Positions 37,018 to 45,979 of a stretch of 64,000 nucleotides of DNA are shown here, in pieces. The notes beneath the pieces were generated by a model. That model worked only from the letters and a program-made list of their open reading frames with translations, was not told where the DNA came from and searched no databases. The DNA lies in contig PKTN01000001.1 of assembly GCA_002869185.1 (NCBI GenBank), positions 558,001-622,000 on the forward strand, written 5' to 3'. This DNA comes from Denitrovibrio sp. (GTDB lineage: Bacteria; Chrysiogenota; Deferribacteres; Deferribacterales; Geovibrionaceae). The translations under genes were made by a program, and so were the position numbers. Position 1 is the stretch's first letter. The number at the start of each line of letters is the position of its first letter.

Positions 37018-38272
37018 TAATAATAACAAAGATATGTTCAATAAGATAATAGGCTTAGGTGAAAGTTCACCTGTAAAAAGCTATTATCCTGAGCTACGCA
37101 AAAGACTGAAAGAGCTAGAAAAATTTCGTTTCATGATGGATGGAATCAACGACTTTATAGCAGTGTTCGAATTCGGTCCTAATGGTAAACTACTAGATAG
37201 CAATAAGGCATTCAGAGAAATTTCATGTATTAGTAGAAAAGATACAAACGACAATATCCTCAGCTCAATAGTCACATTCAACAATGGTCAAACAGTTAAT
37301 TGGGATCAAAATAATGCGAATGAACATTCAACAGTTACATATACAGGGGTATTACATAGTAGATGTTACGATGAGCTCCCAGTTGAGTTTAAGCTAACAC
37401 CAATGAATATAGATGATCAACGCTATCTAGTATTTATAGGTAGAGACATAAAAGAGAGACTAGAAAAAGAGAATATGCTTACAAAGCTTAATATAATGCT
37501 TGAAGAAAAATTAGAAAAAGTCATTCAAGAAAAACTAAAACATCAAGAAATGATGATTAAGCAATCACGTATGGCCGCCATGGGTGAAATGATAGGAAAT
37601 ATTGCCCACCAATGGAGACAACCTTTAAACTCACTAGGGCTTTATATTCAGGACACTGTAGACGCTTTCCATCTTAATCAGCTTGATAAAGAATATCTCG
37701 AAGAGTTTATAGATAACTCTATGAATCAGATAAATTTCATGTCTAAAACCATCGATAATTTTCGTAATTATTATAAACCTAATAAAGCAAAAGTAGTGCT
37801 TGATGTACATAAATTAATAAAAGAGACACTATCTATCATTGAAAAGCAGCTAGAAGCAAACAACATTGAACTCAGAGTAATCGTAGAGGATAAAAATAAT
37901 AAACTTGTCTCATTCGGATATGCAAATGAGCTTAAGCAGGTAATACTTAACCTCATAGCAAATGCGTATGACGCTGTTAAGCACTCCATTGACAACCACT
38001 CTATAGATCAAGGTTTCATAGAAGTTGCCTTATATGAGAAGGGGAAACACATCTATATTGAAGTCAGGGACAATGGTGGTGGTATCCATGATAAAATTAT
38101 AAATAAAATTTTCGAGCCGTATTTCACTACAAAACAAGAGGGAGAAGGGGTCGGAATTGGTTTATATATGTCAAAGTTAATCATTGAAAACAATATGGAA
38201 GGTTCACTAACAGGCATAAATAGCGACTATGGGATAACAACTTTTATAATAAAAATGAATAAAAAAATATAG
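37010..38272 (+). CDS. PAS sensor histidine kinase (ErcS-like), soluble
   Basis: This 420-residue kinase has no TM segment. A PAS domain (about 40-155; FEFGPNGKLLDSNKAF) is followed by a coiled coil and a HisKA-type dimerisation helix with the phospho-His in GEMIGNIAHQWRQPLNSLG. HATPase_c follows (ANAYDAVKHS; DNGGGI; GVGIGLYMSKLIIE). The HQWRQPL motif places it in a subgroup of orphan kinases. No response regulator is adjacent. It is coupled to the Fe-ADH gene, suggesting that the enzyme or its product modulates the kinase. Its stop codon abuts the stop of the convergent tadA. Confidence 0.9.
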   Translation: MPNNNNKDMFNKIIGLGESSPVKSYYPELRKRLKELEKFRFMMDGINDFIAVFEFGPNGKLLDSNKAFREISCISRKDTNDNILSSIVTFNNGQTVNWDQNNANEHSTVTYTGVLHSRCYDELPVEFKLTPMNIDDQRYLVFIGRDIKERLEKENMLTKLNIMLEEKLEKVIQEKLKHQEMMIKQSRMAAMGEMIGNIAHQWRQPLNSLGLYIQDTVDAFHLNQLDKEYLEEFIDNSMNQINFMSKTIDNFRNYYKPNKAKVVLDVHKLIKETLSIIEKQLEANNIELRVIVEDKNNKLVSFGYANELKQVILNLIANAYDAVKHSIDNHSIDQGFIEVALYEKGKHIYIEVRDNGGGIHDKIINKIFEPYFTTKQEGEGVGIGLYMSKLIIENNMEGSLTGINSDYGITTFIIKMNKKI

Positions 38273-38740
38273 TTACTTCTTTGACCTAATCTCTTTGAAA
38301 AATGCTTTCATCATTGCGGATATTTCATCAGCAAAGAGTCCGCCTTTATAGTTCACTTTATGGTTAAGCCCTTCTATATCAAAAGTATTTGCTAGAGTCA
38401 CGACTCCACCAAATTTCGGTTCTGTAGTTCCAAAAATAACGTTCCTTACTCTTGCGTGGATGATAGCTCCAGCGCACATCAAACACGGTTCAAGGGTTAC
38501 ATACAAAGAACACTCATCAAGTCTCCAATCGCCTACCTTAGACGAAGCATCTTCGATAGCAATAATCTCTGCATGTTTAAGTGCAGATTTGCCAGTATTT
38601 TTTCTATTACTGCCACGCCCGATAATCTCACCATCACAGACGACAACAGCACCAATTGGAACTTCTCCAACCTCTGCCGCCTTATGTGCCTCTGCGATAG
38701 CTTCGAGCATATATTTGTTATCATCTTCGCTAAACATCTT
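38273..38740 (-). CDS. tadA: tRNA-specific adenosine deaminase TadA
   Basis: This protein of about 155 residues converts A34 to inosine in tRNA-Arg(ACG). The zinc-binding motifs HAEIIAI and PCLMCAGAI are present, with the proton-shuttle Glu in HAE. ATG 38740 is chosen because AGGAG lies ten bases upstream and the family starts here. A longer frame from 38782 would run into rsmE. It overlaps the 3' end of rsmE by 11 bases and ends flush against the convergent kinase gene. Confidence 0.92.
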   Translation of the reverse strand, partial: KMFSEDDNKYMLEAIAEAHKAAEVGEVPIGAVVVCDGEIIGRGSNRKNTGKSALKHAEIIAIEDASSKVGDWRLDECSLYVTLEPCLMCAGAIIHARVRNVIFGTTEPKFGGVVTLANTFDIEGLNHKVNYKGGLFADEISAMMKAFFKEIRSKK

Positions 38741-39425
38741 CAAGGTTCTCCTGAAGGATGCTGATATAACCAGTAAAAACAACAGAAGCTGTCTCTGCTT
38801 TTAGTATCTGCTGGATAGGCTTTACAGCCTGAAATCCTTTTTCAGTCAAAAGTTTGAACTCATCATCAGTAAAGCCGCCCTCAGGGCCTATAACCATACT
38901 CATATTGAGTGCAGGTTTTATACTACTCCCCTCTTCGCATCTTTCATAAAAGATTATGTTGCTATCCATATCAGCAGTAATCTCGCTAATACCAATAGCG
39001 TCAGAAATAACAGGCATCTGTTCGTTCTCAGATTGCAGGATAGCTTTCATCGCTATATCATTGTATCTTTGTTTGGTTTTATCTTTAAGCTCTGTGAGAC
39101 TCCTGCTCGACACCACTGGAACAATTTCTGTGGCACCTAGCTCAGTATATTTTTCAACTGCAAAGTCCATATACTCACGCTTTAAAAGGCACTGATACAC
39201 CTTTAGCTGGTACCCATGCTTCATTACGTCTCTTATATTTATAACTTTAAACTCAGCTGAACGTTTCTCCATCTGTTCGATCTCACACTCAGCAAAATGA
39301 GTAGATGTCAGAACACCAACAACATCGCCAGCCTTTGCTCTAACTACGTTCTTAAGGTAGTGAAAATAATCACCATCAATAGTGAAATAATCTGTTAGTG
39401 CGCCAGTATAAAATATCCTTTTCAA
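38730..39425 (-). CDS. rsmE: 16S rRNA (uracil1498-N3)-methyltransferase RsmE
   Basis: This 231-residue SPOUT-class methyltransferase has an N-terminal PUA-like part (FHYLKNVVRAKAGDVVGV) and the knotted SAM-binding C-terminal part (MVIGPEGGFTDDEFKLL, then ILKAETASVVFTG). It methylates U1498 of 16S rRNA. It overlaps the phosphatase gene upstream by four bases and tadA downstream. Confidence 0.92.
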   Translation of the reverse strand: MKRIFYTGALTDYFTIDGDYFHYLKNVVRAKAGDVVGVLTSTHFAECEIEQMEKRSAEFKVINIRDVMKHGYQLKVYQCLLKREYMDFAVEKYTELGATEIVPVVSSRSLTELKDKTKQRYNDIAMKAILQSENEQMPVISDAIGISEITADMDSNIIFYERCEEGSSIKPALNMSMVIGPEGGFTDDEFKLLTEKGFQAVKPIQQILKAETASVVFTGYISILQENLEDV

Positions 39426-40186
39426 TCTACGTTCCTCTCACTGATAAAGTCAAAATCACCATATTCATCTATCAACATAGCCGACAGTGAATAGCCATAA
39501 ACACAGCCTGTATCTATAGCGACACTCACAAGTTCACCATTTTTATTTTTATTCACAAAAGGCTTATGTGGATCATCATGCACTTCTATCTCTTTTGTTG
39601 GAGTGTGTCCATGCACCATTGTGTACCCGAAATACTGCTCGGTCGAACGCCAAGTATCACGTGACCACATAAAGAGGTAGTTCTCCCTCATTTGAAACTC
39701 ATAAACCATATGAGCAAGCCCTTTTGAGGGTCCTATTCCAGCATGAGAAAACATAAATTTATTATTTTTATACTCTTTCCCAATCTTAAATTCAGCAGAA
39801 CTAAGAAACTCATAGTACGGGTCTATGTATGGTTTGTAGTCTTTGATGTCGATCTTATTCACTGGTTGATAGCACTCCTGTCCTGATATGCAAGACAAGG
39901 TCGCACGTCCACCGTACATTAGCCAGTTAGAGTAATCGTAATCATTTGTCTCTTCCACGAAATCTATAAGCACATCTTCATGGTTTCCACGTATAAACTC
40001 TAGTCTACCCTCATCTTGTAAACCTTTAAAAAGACGCATAACATCACATATCCCCGGACCTCTATCGATGATATCCCCAAGCGATAAGTAAGTAACATCG
40101 CTATTTCTCTTTTCTATTTCGTTTATAAGCTTATCGAGGGTACGTATACATCCGTGTACGTCACCAATAACAGCAGTTATAGGCAT
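39422..40186 (-). CDS. PPP-family metallophosphatase (Ser/Thr phosphatase or Ap4A hydrolase-like)
   Basis: This 254-residue calcineurin-like phosphoesterase has all metal motifs: GDVHG near residue 8, GDIIDRG at about 37-43, GNHED at about 82-86, and the later FSHAGI and VHGHTP. The substrate could be phosphoprotein or a dinucleotide polyphosphate; sequence alone does not settle it. It overlaps prmA upstream by ten bases and rsmE downstream by four, in a four-gene operon. Confidence 0.85.
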   Translation of the reverse strand: MPITAVIGDVHGCIRTLDKLINEIEKRNSDVTYLSLGDIIDRGPGICDVMRLFKGLQDEGRLEFIRGNHEDVLIDFVEETNDYDYSNWLMYGGRATLSCISGQECYQPVNKIDIKDYKPYIDPYYEFLSSAEFKIGKEYKNNKFMFSHAGIGPSKGLAHMVYEFQMRENYLFMWSRDTWRSTEQYFGYTMVHGHTPTKEIEVHDDPHKPFVNKNKNGELVSVAIDTGCVYGYSLSAMLIDEYGDFDFISERNVD

Positions 40187-40947
40187 TTAAGCAAAGCTCC
40201 TCTCCAGTCGTCCACACGATTACTATCAACCACTTCATAGTCGGTCAAATCTAGTGAAGCTACAAATTCATCGTATTCAGTATCTAATATCCCAGAATAG
40301 ACAATGTATTCAGGTTTCAGCTCAAGCACAAACGGATGGATAACAGAGAGTACACTTGTGATAATATTTGCAACGATAACGTCAACTTCACCATTAAAAG
40401 ACTCAACTCCACCAGCCCACGCTTCTATATTAGACATGTTATTTAATTTTATATTTTCATTCACATTTATAAGTGCAACAGGGTCAATATCACATGCATA
40501 AATATCTGTACCACCCTTCAGAGAAGCGACAATAGCGAGTATTCCGCTACCACAACCTACATCCAACACACTCTTTTTTTTGCAAAGTGGCTCTAAAAGC
40601 CTTGCAGCACATCTTGTCGTAGGGTGTGTACCTGTTCCAAAAGCCATAGACGGGTTGATAATAATAGTATTTTCATCTGGAGTTATAGCAGGATCAAACT
40701 CATACCTTATATTATCAGTCAAAAAACCCGGTTTAATGAATTCTTTCCATTTTTCGTCCCAACCAGTCTCTTCAACCTTTACTCTACTAATATAATCTTG
40801 CTCAATAATATCAACAATAGTTTCATCGTAATATACGATATAGCACTTACCCTCCCCTTTAAAATCTTCCTCAATAGGGTAAATACCTTGGTCAGCTAAT
40901 TTTTCTAGTGTTTGTTCGGCAAGTTCGCCGTATCTGTATTCGTACAT
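40177..40947 (-). CDS. prmA: Ribosomal protein L11 methyltransferase PrmA
   Basis: This 256-residue SAM-dependent enzyme trimethylates ribosomal protein L11. The N-terminal substrate-binding part carries WDEKWKEFIKPG. SAM motif I is VLDVGCGSGILAI, preceded by PSMAFGTGTHPTTR, and the motif IV-like VIVANIITSVL follows. It is the first gene of prmA-phosphatase-rsmE-tadA, transcribed away from the pseudouridine synthase at 41009. Confidence 0.92.
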   Translation of the reverse strand: MYEYRYGELAEQTLEKLADQGIYPIEEDFKGEGKCYIVYYDETIVDIIEQDYISRVKVEETGWDEKWKEFIKPGFLTDNIRYEFDPAITPDENTIIINPSMAFGTGTHPTTRCAARLLEPLCKKKSVLDVGCGSGILAIVASLKGGTDIYACDIDPVALINVNENIKLNNMSNIEAWAGGVESFNGEVDVIVANIITSVLSVIHPFVLELKPEYIVYSGILDTEYDEFVASLDLTDYEVVDSNRVDDWRGALLKCL

Positions 40948-41008
40948 ACTTTCTTATATCACATTCTTTGCCTGTTGCAAAAAACTAAAACATGTGAGAT
41001 TAAATTGT

Positions 41009-41743
41009 ATGAAAATATCTAAAGTAATCGCAGACCACTACGGCTTTTCAGTAAGGTTAGCAAAAAAATATATCAAAGAAGGGATAGTCAGCCTAGACGG
41101 TGTCATAGTCAAAAAAGATGAAGATATCGAATCTGGCAACCTGTCTCTAGCCAAAGAATTTGAAAGACCTGAGTGTAACCCATCAGACTACATTGTCACA
41201 GAATTTGAAAACCTTGTCTTTTTCGATAAACCTGCATTCATGCATACTGACCTTCAAAAACCAGATGATCCACTCACTATGCAGGACGTGCTTCACCAAT
41301 TTTCTCATGATTTTAAATTCATATCACGACTAGATTACACAACAGACGGCATTATATGTGCTGTACGAGAAGACTTTTTTGTATTTGATACAAAAAAAAT
41401 ATACCTCGCATACGTTCATGGTGAAATGAAAGATATTGCAACAATAGATAACCTTATAGATGCCGATAAAAAGAAAAAAGTAAAAGTACTTGACCAAGCT
41501 GGCGGACACAAAACCACTTTCACTCCACTAGAGTTCAAAGATGGTTACACTCTCGTCCAGGCAGAGATGGTAATGGCAGCAAGACACCAACTAAGAGCCT
41601 ATCTTGCATATCTAGGTCACCCTATTGTAGGTGATTTCGTCTATGGAGACGGTGGGCATAAGCGTGTGATGCTTCACTGCAAAGAAACCTTTGTTAACGG
41701 ATTCCCAGGAGCCTCAAACCTCACAAAAGACTTTATCCTCTGA
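41009..41743 (+). CDS. RluA-family RNA pseudouridine synthase
   Basis: This protein of about 244 residues has an N-terminal S4-like RNA-binding segment (SVRLAKKYIKEGIVSLDGVIV) and a pseudouridine synthase domain with catalytic Asp in SRLDYTTDG. The late ARHQLRAYLAYLGHPIVGD motif is typical of RluA-type enzymes. The target RNA and position are not predictable. ATG 41009 is preferred over GTG 40994 because the S4 domain starts there, though no strong ribosome site is visible. Confidence 0.85.
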   Translation: MKISKVIADHYGFSVRLAKKYIKEGIVSLDGVIVKKDEDIESGNLSLAKEFERPECNPSDYIVTEFENLVFFDKPAFMHTDLQKPDDPLTMQDVLHQFSHDFKFISRLDYTTDGIICAVREDFFVFDTKKIYLAYVHGEMKDIATIDNLIDADKKKKVKVLDQAGGHKTTFTPLEFKDGYTLVQAEMVMAARHQLRAYLAYLGHPIVGDFVYGDGGHKRVMLHCKETFVNGFPGASNLTKDFIL

Positions 41744-41826
41744 TCTTCATTTATTAAATTAATTATGTCGCATCTATATATTTATAGGGTGTATAATTAA
41801 GTTAATTTAATGAATGGAGGATATTA

Positions 41827-42282
41827 ATGTTTACACCTAAAGAGATACTTGTACCAACAGATTTTTCTGAATGTTCTGAACGTGCACTCCAGCAAGCTGT
41901 AGAGTTAGCAGAACAGTTCGATTCTAAAATACATCTAGTTCACATCACAACTCAAGACGCTGACCACATGCCTATGTTCTTCTTAGATGACGAGAAACTC
42001 GATGAAGTCAAGAAACATCTTGAAGATTATAACAAATCTTTAATGGCTACTAAGGTCGATAAATACTTAGCAGGTAAAGACGTTCTCTATGAGATACATG
42101 AAAGGGTAGGTACACCGTATGACGAAATCCTAAAACTCTCAGAAGAACTCGCTGTCGACCTCATTGTTATCTCATCAAAAGGTAAAAATGCACTGGAAGG
42201 ATTTCTATTTGGAAGTACAACAGAAAAGGTTGTCAGAAAGGCTAAATGTTCAGTCTTTGTTGTACGTAAAGTTCTGCAATAG
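41827..42282 (+). CDS. Universal stress protein, UspA family
   Basis: This 151-residue single Usp domain has the ATP-binding pattern near the C-terminus (VISSKGKNALEGFLFGSTTEKVVRKAKCSVFVV, of the G-x2-G-x9-G-S/T form) and begins with ILVPTDFSECSERAL. It is a cytoplasmic stress-related nucleotide-binding protein, target unknown. ATGGAGG precedes the ATG. A TATAAT at 41792-41797 could be its -10. It is monocistronic, and I see no terminator after it. Confidence 0.9.
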   Translation: MFTPKEILVPTDFSECSERALQQAVELAEQFDSKIHLVHITTQDADHMPMFFLDDEKLDEVKKHLEDYNKSLMATKVDKYLAGKDVLYEIHERVGTPYDEILKLSEELAVDLIVISSKGKNALEGFLFGSTTEKVVRKAKCSVFVVRKVLQ

Positions 42283-42489
42283 TAAAATTTTTCGTAAGAC
42301 GATAAACAGAAGTTTACAATAATGAAACAAAAATTAACCTTGTTTTATACTCATTTAATCCGTTATTACAGAGAGTTAGATAGCCTTATACTGTCGTGCT
42401 ATTATTATTATGAGCCTAAAAAATAATCTTGTATTATTTAATAAGCCGTGATAAAAAATTATATATGTATATACAAGGAGGATTATTCT

Positions 42490-43467
42490 ATGAAAAGAAT
42501 TATGATGACTCTTGCGGCAATTTTCGCTGTTACAGCAATACTTGTGGCAACTCCAGCTTCATCTGAATCAAAAGTTTATAAGTTTTCTGGCGGACCATCT
42601 GGCGGTACTTTCCAGTATTTCGCTTCTGGTATTAGCCAGTGGACAAACGACCATAAACTTCTCGGAATGAACAAAGTTAACGTTAGTGCATCTGCTGGAT
42701 CCACTTTTAACGTTAGAGTAGTTTCAGCTGGTAAAGCAGACTTCGGTATTGCTTACGCTGGTGACACTTACCTCGCATCTGTTGGCAAGCTTTCTCCAAA
42801 AGACACTGCTAAATACGAAGGTGCTATGGCTGTTGGATATCTTTACGGTGCGCCTGCTCAGCTTATCGTAAGAGCCGACTCTGGTATCAACTCTGCTGCT
42901 GACCTCGCTGGTAAAAGAGTAGGTGTTGGTAAAGGTGGTTCTGGTGCTGCTGCAAACGCTGAGCGTTTCTTCAGAGGCATGGGCGTTTGGGACAAGATGG
43001 AGCCTCAGTTCCTCGGTTACAATAACGCTGCTGCTGCTTTCTCTAATAAACAACTCGACGCTTTCTGGGTATTCGCTGGTTATCCTACTGCTGCTGTTAT
43101 TCAAGCTGCTCAACAAAACAATATCAAACTCATTGATGTTCGTTCTGATGCTGAATCACATGGCGTTTTTAACACATACCCATTCTATAGTGCTCTCGAT
43201 GTTCCTGCGAACACATACAAAGGTCAGACAGCTAATGTTAAATCTTTCCAAGACTCAGCTCTCTGGATCGCAAACGAAAAAGTACCTACAGACGTTGTTT
43301 ACAACATGATTAAATCTGTATACAGCAAAGAAGGTCTTGCTTATCTTGTTACTATCAAGAAAACAGCTAAGCAAATGAGTGTTGCTGGTGGTACTAAAGG
43401 TACAACTAAGCTTAAGCTCCACCCTGGTGCTGAAAAATTCTGGAAAGAAATGGGCGTACTCAAGTAA
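42490..43467 (+). CDS. TAXI-family TRAP transporter solute receptor, locus 2
   Basis: This 325-residue periplasmic receptor has a signal peptide ending near ATPASSES. The TAXI fold follows: SGGPSGGTFQYFASGISQW, the glycine-rich GKRVGVGKGGSGAAANAERFF, and DAFWVFAGYPTAAV. Codon use is strongly biased toward a few codons (GCT, GGT, CTC), suggesting high expression. ATG 42490 follows AGGAGG. It is intact, unlike the receptor of locus 1, and feeds the permease 73 bases downstream, from which a hairpin separates it. Confidence 0.93.
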   Translation: MKRIMMTLAAIFAVTAILVATPASSESKVYKFSGGPSGGTFQYFASGISQWTNDHKLLGMNKVNVSASAGSTFNVRVVSAGKADFGIAYAGDTYLASVGKLSPKDTAKYEGAMAVGYLYGAPAQLIVRADSGINSAADLAGKRVGVGKGGSGAAANAERFFRGMGVWDKMEPQFLGYNNAAAAFSNKQLDAFWVFAGYPTAAVIQAAQQNNIKLIDVRSDAESHGVFNTYPFYSALDVPANTYKGQTANVKSFQDSALWIANEKVPTDVVYNMIKSVYSKEGLAYLVTIKKTAKQMSVAGGTKGTTKLKLHPGAEKFWKEMGVLK

Positions 43468-43493
43468 GCCGACTTTTTTAATAGACAAAATAT

Positions 43494-43526
43494 AAAGGCG
43501 GTAGGCATGTCCTGCCGCTTTTTATT
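43494..43526 (+). terminator. Hairpin between TAXI receptor 2 and permease 2 (partial terminator)
   Basis: AGGCGGTAGG and CCTGCCGCTT pair around a five-base loop, followed by a T-run. Its place between the receptor and permease genes suggests partial termination, so that receptor exceeds permease. Confidence 0.85.
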
Positions 43527-43540
43527 TAAGGAGTGATCAC

Positions 43541-45439
43541 GTGTACGCTGATCTTAAAAAATTCGAAAAAATTATATTCGATGCTGCTGCAGTATTTTTA
43601 GTGCTTTTTTATTCATACTCCGCACTTATCAAGCCAGCATCAACCGAGCTTCACAGAGGGATATATGTATTTATCACATATCTCTTAGTATTTTTGCTTT
43701 ATAAATCTAAAAATAAATGGCTTAGAATCCTTGACTATATATTAATTGTCGCAGCTACTGTCCCTGTGCTGTACTTCATGATCTATTTCGTAGACATCAA
43801 CTACAGAGCTGGAGCTGAAACCCTTATGGATCAGTGGATGTCTGTAGTAGGCGTTCTCATGGGCATAGAGGTTGCAAGACGTGCTGTAGGTGGCGTTTTC
43901 GTTATCCTTGGCGGACTTATGATTGTATACGGTGTCTACGGCGAACATATGCCAGAGCTTTTCCAACACTCATGTGGTGGATTCCTCGACACTATATCAG
44001 TTACAATATTCCTTACTAATGACGGTGTTTTCGGTATTATGGCGAATGTTCTCGCAACTTATGTTCTTCTATTTGTACTTTTTGGTGCATTCCTTGAAAA
44101 ATCAGGGGCACAGAAGTTCTTCATAGACCTACCTCTTGCGGCTGTTGGTCACAAGACTGGTGGTCCAGCTAAGGTTGCTGTTATTGCGAGTGCTATATTC
44201 GGTTCTATATCTGGTTCCGCTATCGCTAACACAGTATCAACAGGTGCTTTTACCATCCCTCTTATGAAAAAGGCTGGTTTTAAACCTCACGTTGCTGGTG
44301 CTGTTGAGCCTGCCGCATCTATTGGTGGTATGTTTATGCCTCCTATCATGGGTGCTGGTGGTTTCATTATGGCAGAGCTGACAGAGATACCTTATAACAC
44401 AATAATGATTATCGCGATTTTCCCTGCGTTGATGTACTTCTTCAGCGTATTTGTTATGGTTCACTTCGAGGCTAAACTTCACAATATTAAAGGTGAAAAA
44501 TCTCTCGAAAGCCCAATGAAGATTTTCAAAGAGGGCTGGCACTACATCATGCCACTAGTCCTCATTACCATATTGATGGTGACAGGACGTTCGCCAGGAT
44601 ACTCTGCTGTTGCAGGTATGCTCTCGTGCCTTGTTATCACATGGACAAGAGGATCAAAGGCGATTGCTGTCTTTACTGTTGTGATCGTTGCAATCCTTAC
44701 TTACGATTCTCATAATTCCTTTGCATCTGTCAATGAAGTTTCTGCTGGTGCTGCAACACTTGCTGCACTCGCATTCGCCGCTATGAGAAAAGAGCTTAGA
44801 TTCAGCATCACCAAGTTTATCGAAGCTGCTAGAAGCGGAACTGAATCAAGTCTTAAGATTGGTGCAACTGTTGGTGTTATTGGTATCATTATATCAATGC
44901 TCACGTACTCTGGTCTTACACTTACTTTCAGCTCTATCATTATCCACCTCGCAGCAGGTAAGCTCTGGCTTACAATCCTGTTGATCGCACTTGCATCGCT
45001 TGTGCTTGGTATGGGTGTACCTGTTACTGCGGCATACCTTATCACTGCTGTTGTTGCTGTTCCATCACTTATGGAGCTTGGTGTTTCACCTATCGCGGCT
45101 CACATGATAGTTTACTGGCTTTCACAGGACTCAAATATCACGCCTCCGGTGTGTATCGCCGCCTTTGCTGGTGCTACCATTGCCAAGGCGAATATGTGGC
45201 TCACGGCATTTAATGCATTCAAATTTGCAAAGTTCCTATACCTCGGACCTTTCCTTTTTGCTTATGTGCCAGCTTTCTCTATGTACAAGTATATCAAAGA
45301 GACTGACTCTTATGAGTGGTTCTCATTCACTACGATAGCTTTAACTTTTACCACTATTATTGTGGGTACTTACATTTACTCATACCTTATGAGTTTCCAC
45401 TGGATTAAATTCCTTAGAAAAAGTAAAGCTTCTGCTTAA
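43541..45439 (+). CDS. TRAP transporter fused permease, TAXI locus 2
   Basis: This 632-residue fused DctQM-type permease begins with GTG 43541 behind AAGGAG. Large-subunit signatures are visible: GSISGSAIANTVSTGAFTIP, EPAASIGGMFMPPIMGAGGF, and the C-terminal LGMGVPVTAAYLITAV with SQDSNITPPVC. About 15-16 TM segments are expected. It would import the solute captured by receptor 2 using an ion gradient. It is only distantly similar to permease 1 by eye, so the two loci probably handle different substrates. Confidence 0.93.
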   Translation: MYADLKKFEKIIFDAAAVFLVLFYSYSALIKPASTELHRGIYVFITYLLVFLLYKSKNKWLRILDYILIVAATVPVLYFMIYFVDINYRAGAETLMDQWMSVVGVLMGIEVARRAVGGVFVILGGLMIVYGVYGEHMPELFQHSCGGFLDTISVTIFLTNDGVFGIMANVLATYVLLFVLFGAFLEKSGAQKFFIDLPLAAVGHKTGGPAKVAVIASAIFGSISGSAIANTVSTGAFTIPLMKKAGFKPHVAGAVEPAASIGGMFMPPIMGAGGFIMAELTEIPYNTIMIIAIFPALMYFFSVFVMVHFEAKLHNIKGEKSLESPMKIFKEGWHYIMPLVLITILMVTGRSPGYSAVAGMLSCLVITWTRGSKAIAVFTVVIVAILTYDSHNSFASVNEVSAGAATLAALAFAAMRKELRFSITKFIEAARSGTESSLKIGATVGVIGIIISMLTYSGLTLTFSSIIIHLAAGKLWLTILLIALASLVLGMGVPVTAAYLITAVVAVPSLMELGVSPIAAHMIVYWLSQDSNITPPVCIAAFAGATIAKANMWLTAFNAFKFAKFLYLGPFLFAYVPAFSMYKYIKETDSYEWFSFTTIALTFTTIIVGTYIYSYLMSFHWIKFLRKSKASA

Positions 45440-45448
45440 TGTCAATCA

Positions 45449-45479
45449 AAGGCTAGGTTAAACCCTAGCCTTTTTTTAT
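45449..45479 (+). terminator. Terminator after TRAP permease 2
   Basis: AAGGCTAGG and CCTAGCCTT form a strong stem with a short loop, followed by seven T. Confidence 0.93.
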
Positions 45480-45512
45480 TAGTTATCATCATTAATATGT
45501 GTTTTTTATTTA

Positions 45513-45541
45513 TTGACAGTTTTAGTCTTATTATATATCAT
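45513..45541 (+). promoter_or_regulatory. Promoter for the Fur-family gene, predicting a leaderless start
   Basis: TTGACA (45513-45518), 17 bases, then TATCAT (45536-45541) gives a predicted start at about 45548. That is the ATG of the Fur-type gene. There is no ribosome binding site between them. Confidence 0.5.
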
Positions 45542-45547
45542 TTTAAT

Positions 45548-45961
45548 ATGACAAATATTTTAAATATAGACAATAAACTGCGTGAAAAAGGTTTAAGAGC
45601 TACAGCACAACGTCTGATGATATGCAAAGAGATTGATAAAGCAGGTCATATTGATATTGAGACTTTATATGAAAACCTTAAAGCAGACATACCTTCATTA
45701 TCTTTGGCTACAATATACAAAAATATGCATTCACTTGTTAGCAAAGAGATCATATCTGAGGTTAATCTTAAAGGTAGAAAAACAATTTATGAAATAACTA
45801 TTGATTCCCATATTCATCATGTTTGTAAAAACTGTGGGAATATTGAAGATGTACCTTTTGATACAATGCAAATATTAGGCACAATCAAAGAGCTATCAGG
45901 TAAGGATATTCAGGACTGTAAACTGACAACTTACGGAATATGCTCGAAGTGCACTAACTAA
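45548..45961 (+). CDS. Fur/PerR-family metal-dependent regulator
   Basis: This 137-residue repressor has an N-terminal winged helix (LREKGLRATAQRLMICKEID; LSLATIYKNMHSLV) and a C-terminal dimer domain with metal ligands in SHIHHVCKNCGN and a second Cys pair, CSKC, at the end. The two CxxC pairs form the structural zinc site seen in PerR and many Fur proteins. The sensed signal, iron or peroxide, is not decidable. An ATG at 45497 would add a 17-residue hydrophobic extension unlike the family, so ATG 45548 is preferred despite no ribosome site. Confidence 0.85.
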   Translation: MTNILNIDNKLREKGLRATAQRLMICKEIDKAGHIDIETLYENLKADIPSLSLATIYKNMHSLVSKEIISEVNLKGRKTIYEITIDSHIHHVCKNCGNIEDVPFDTMQILGTIKELSGKDIQDCKLTTYGICSKCTN

Positions 45962-45979
45962 TTTTCACCATTTAATCTC

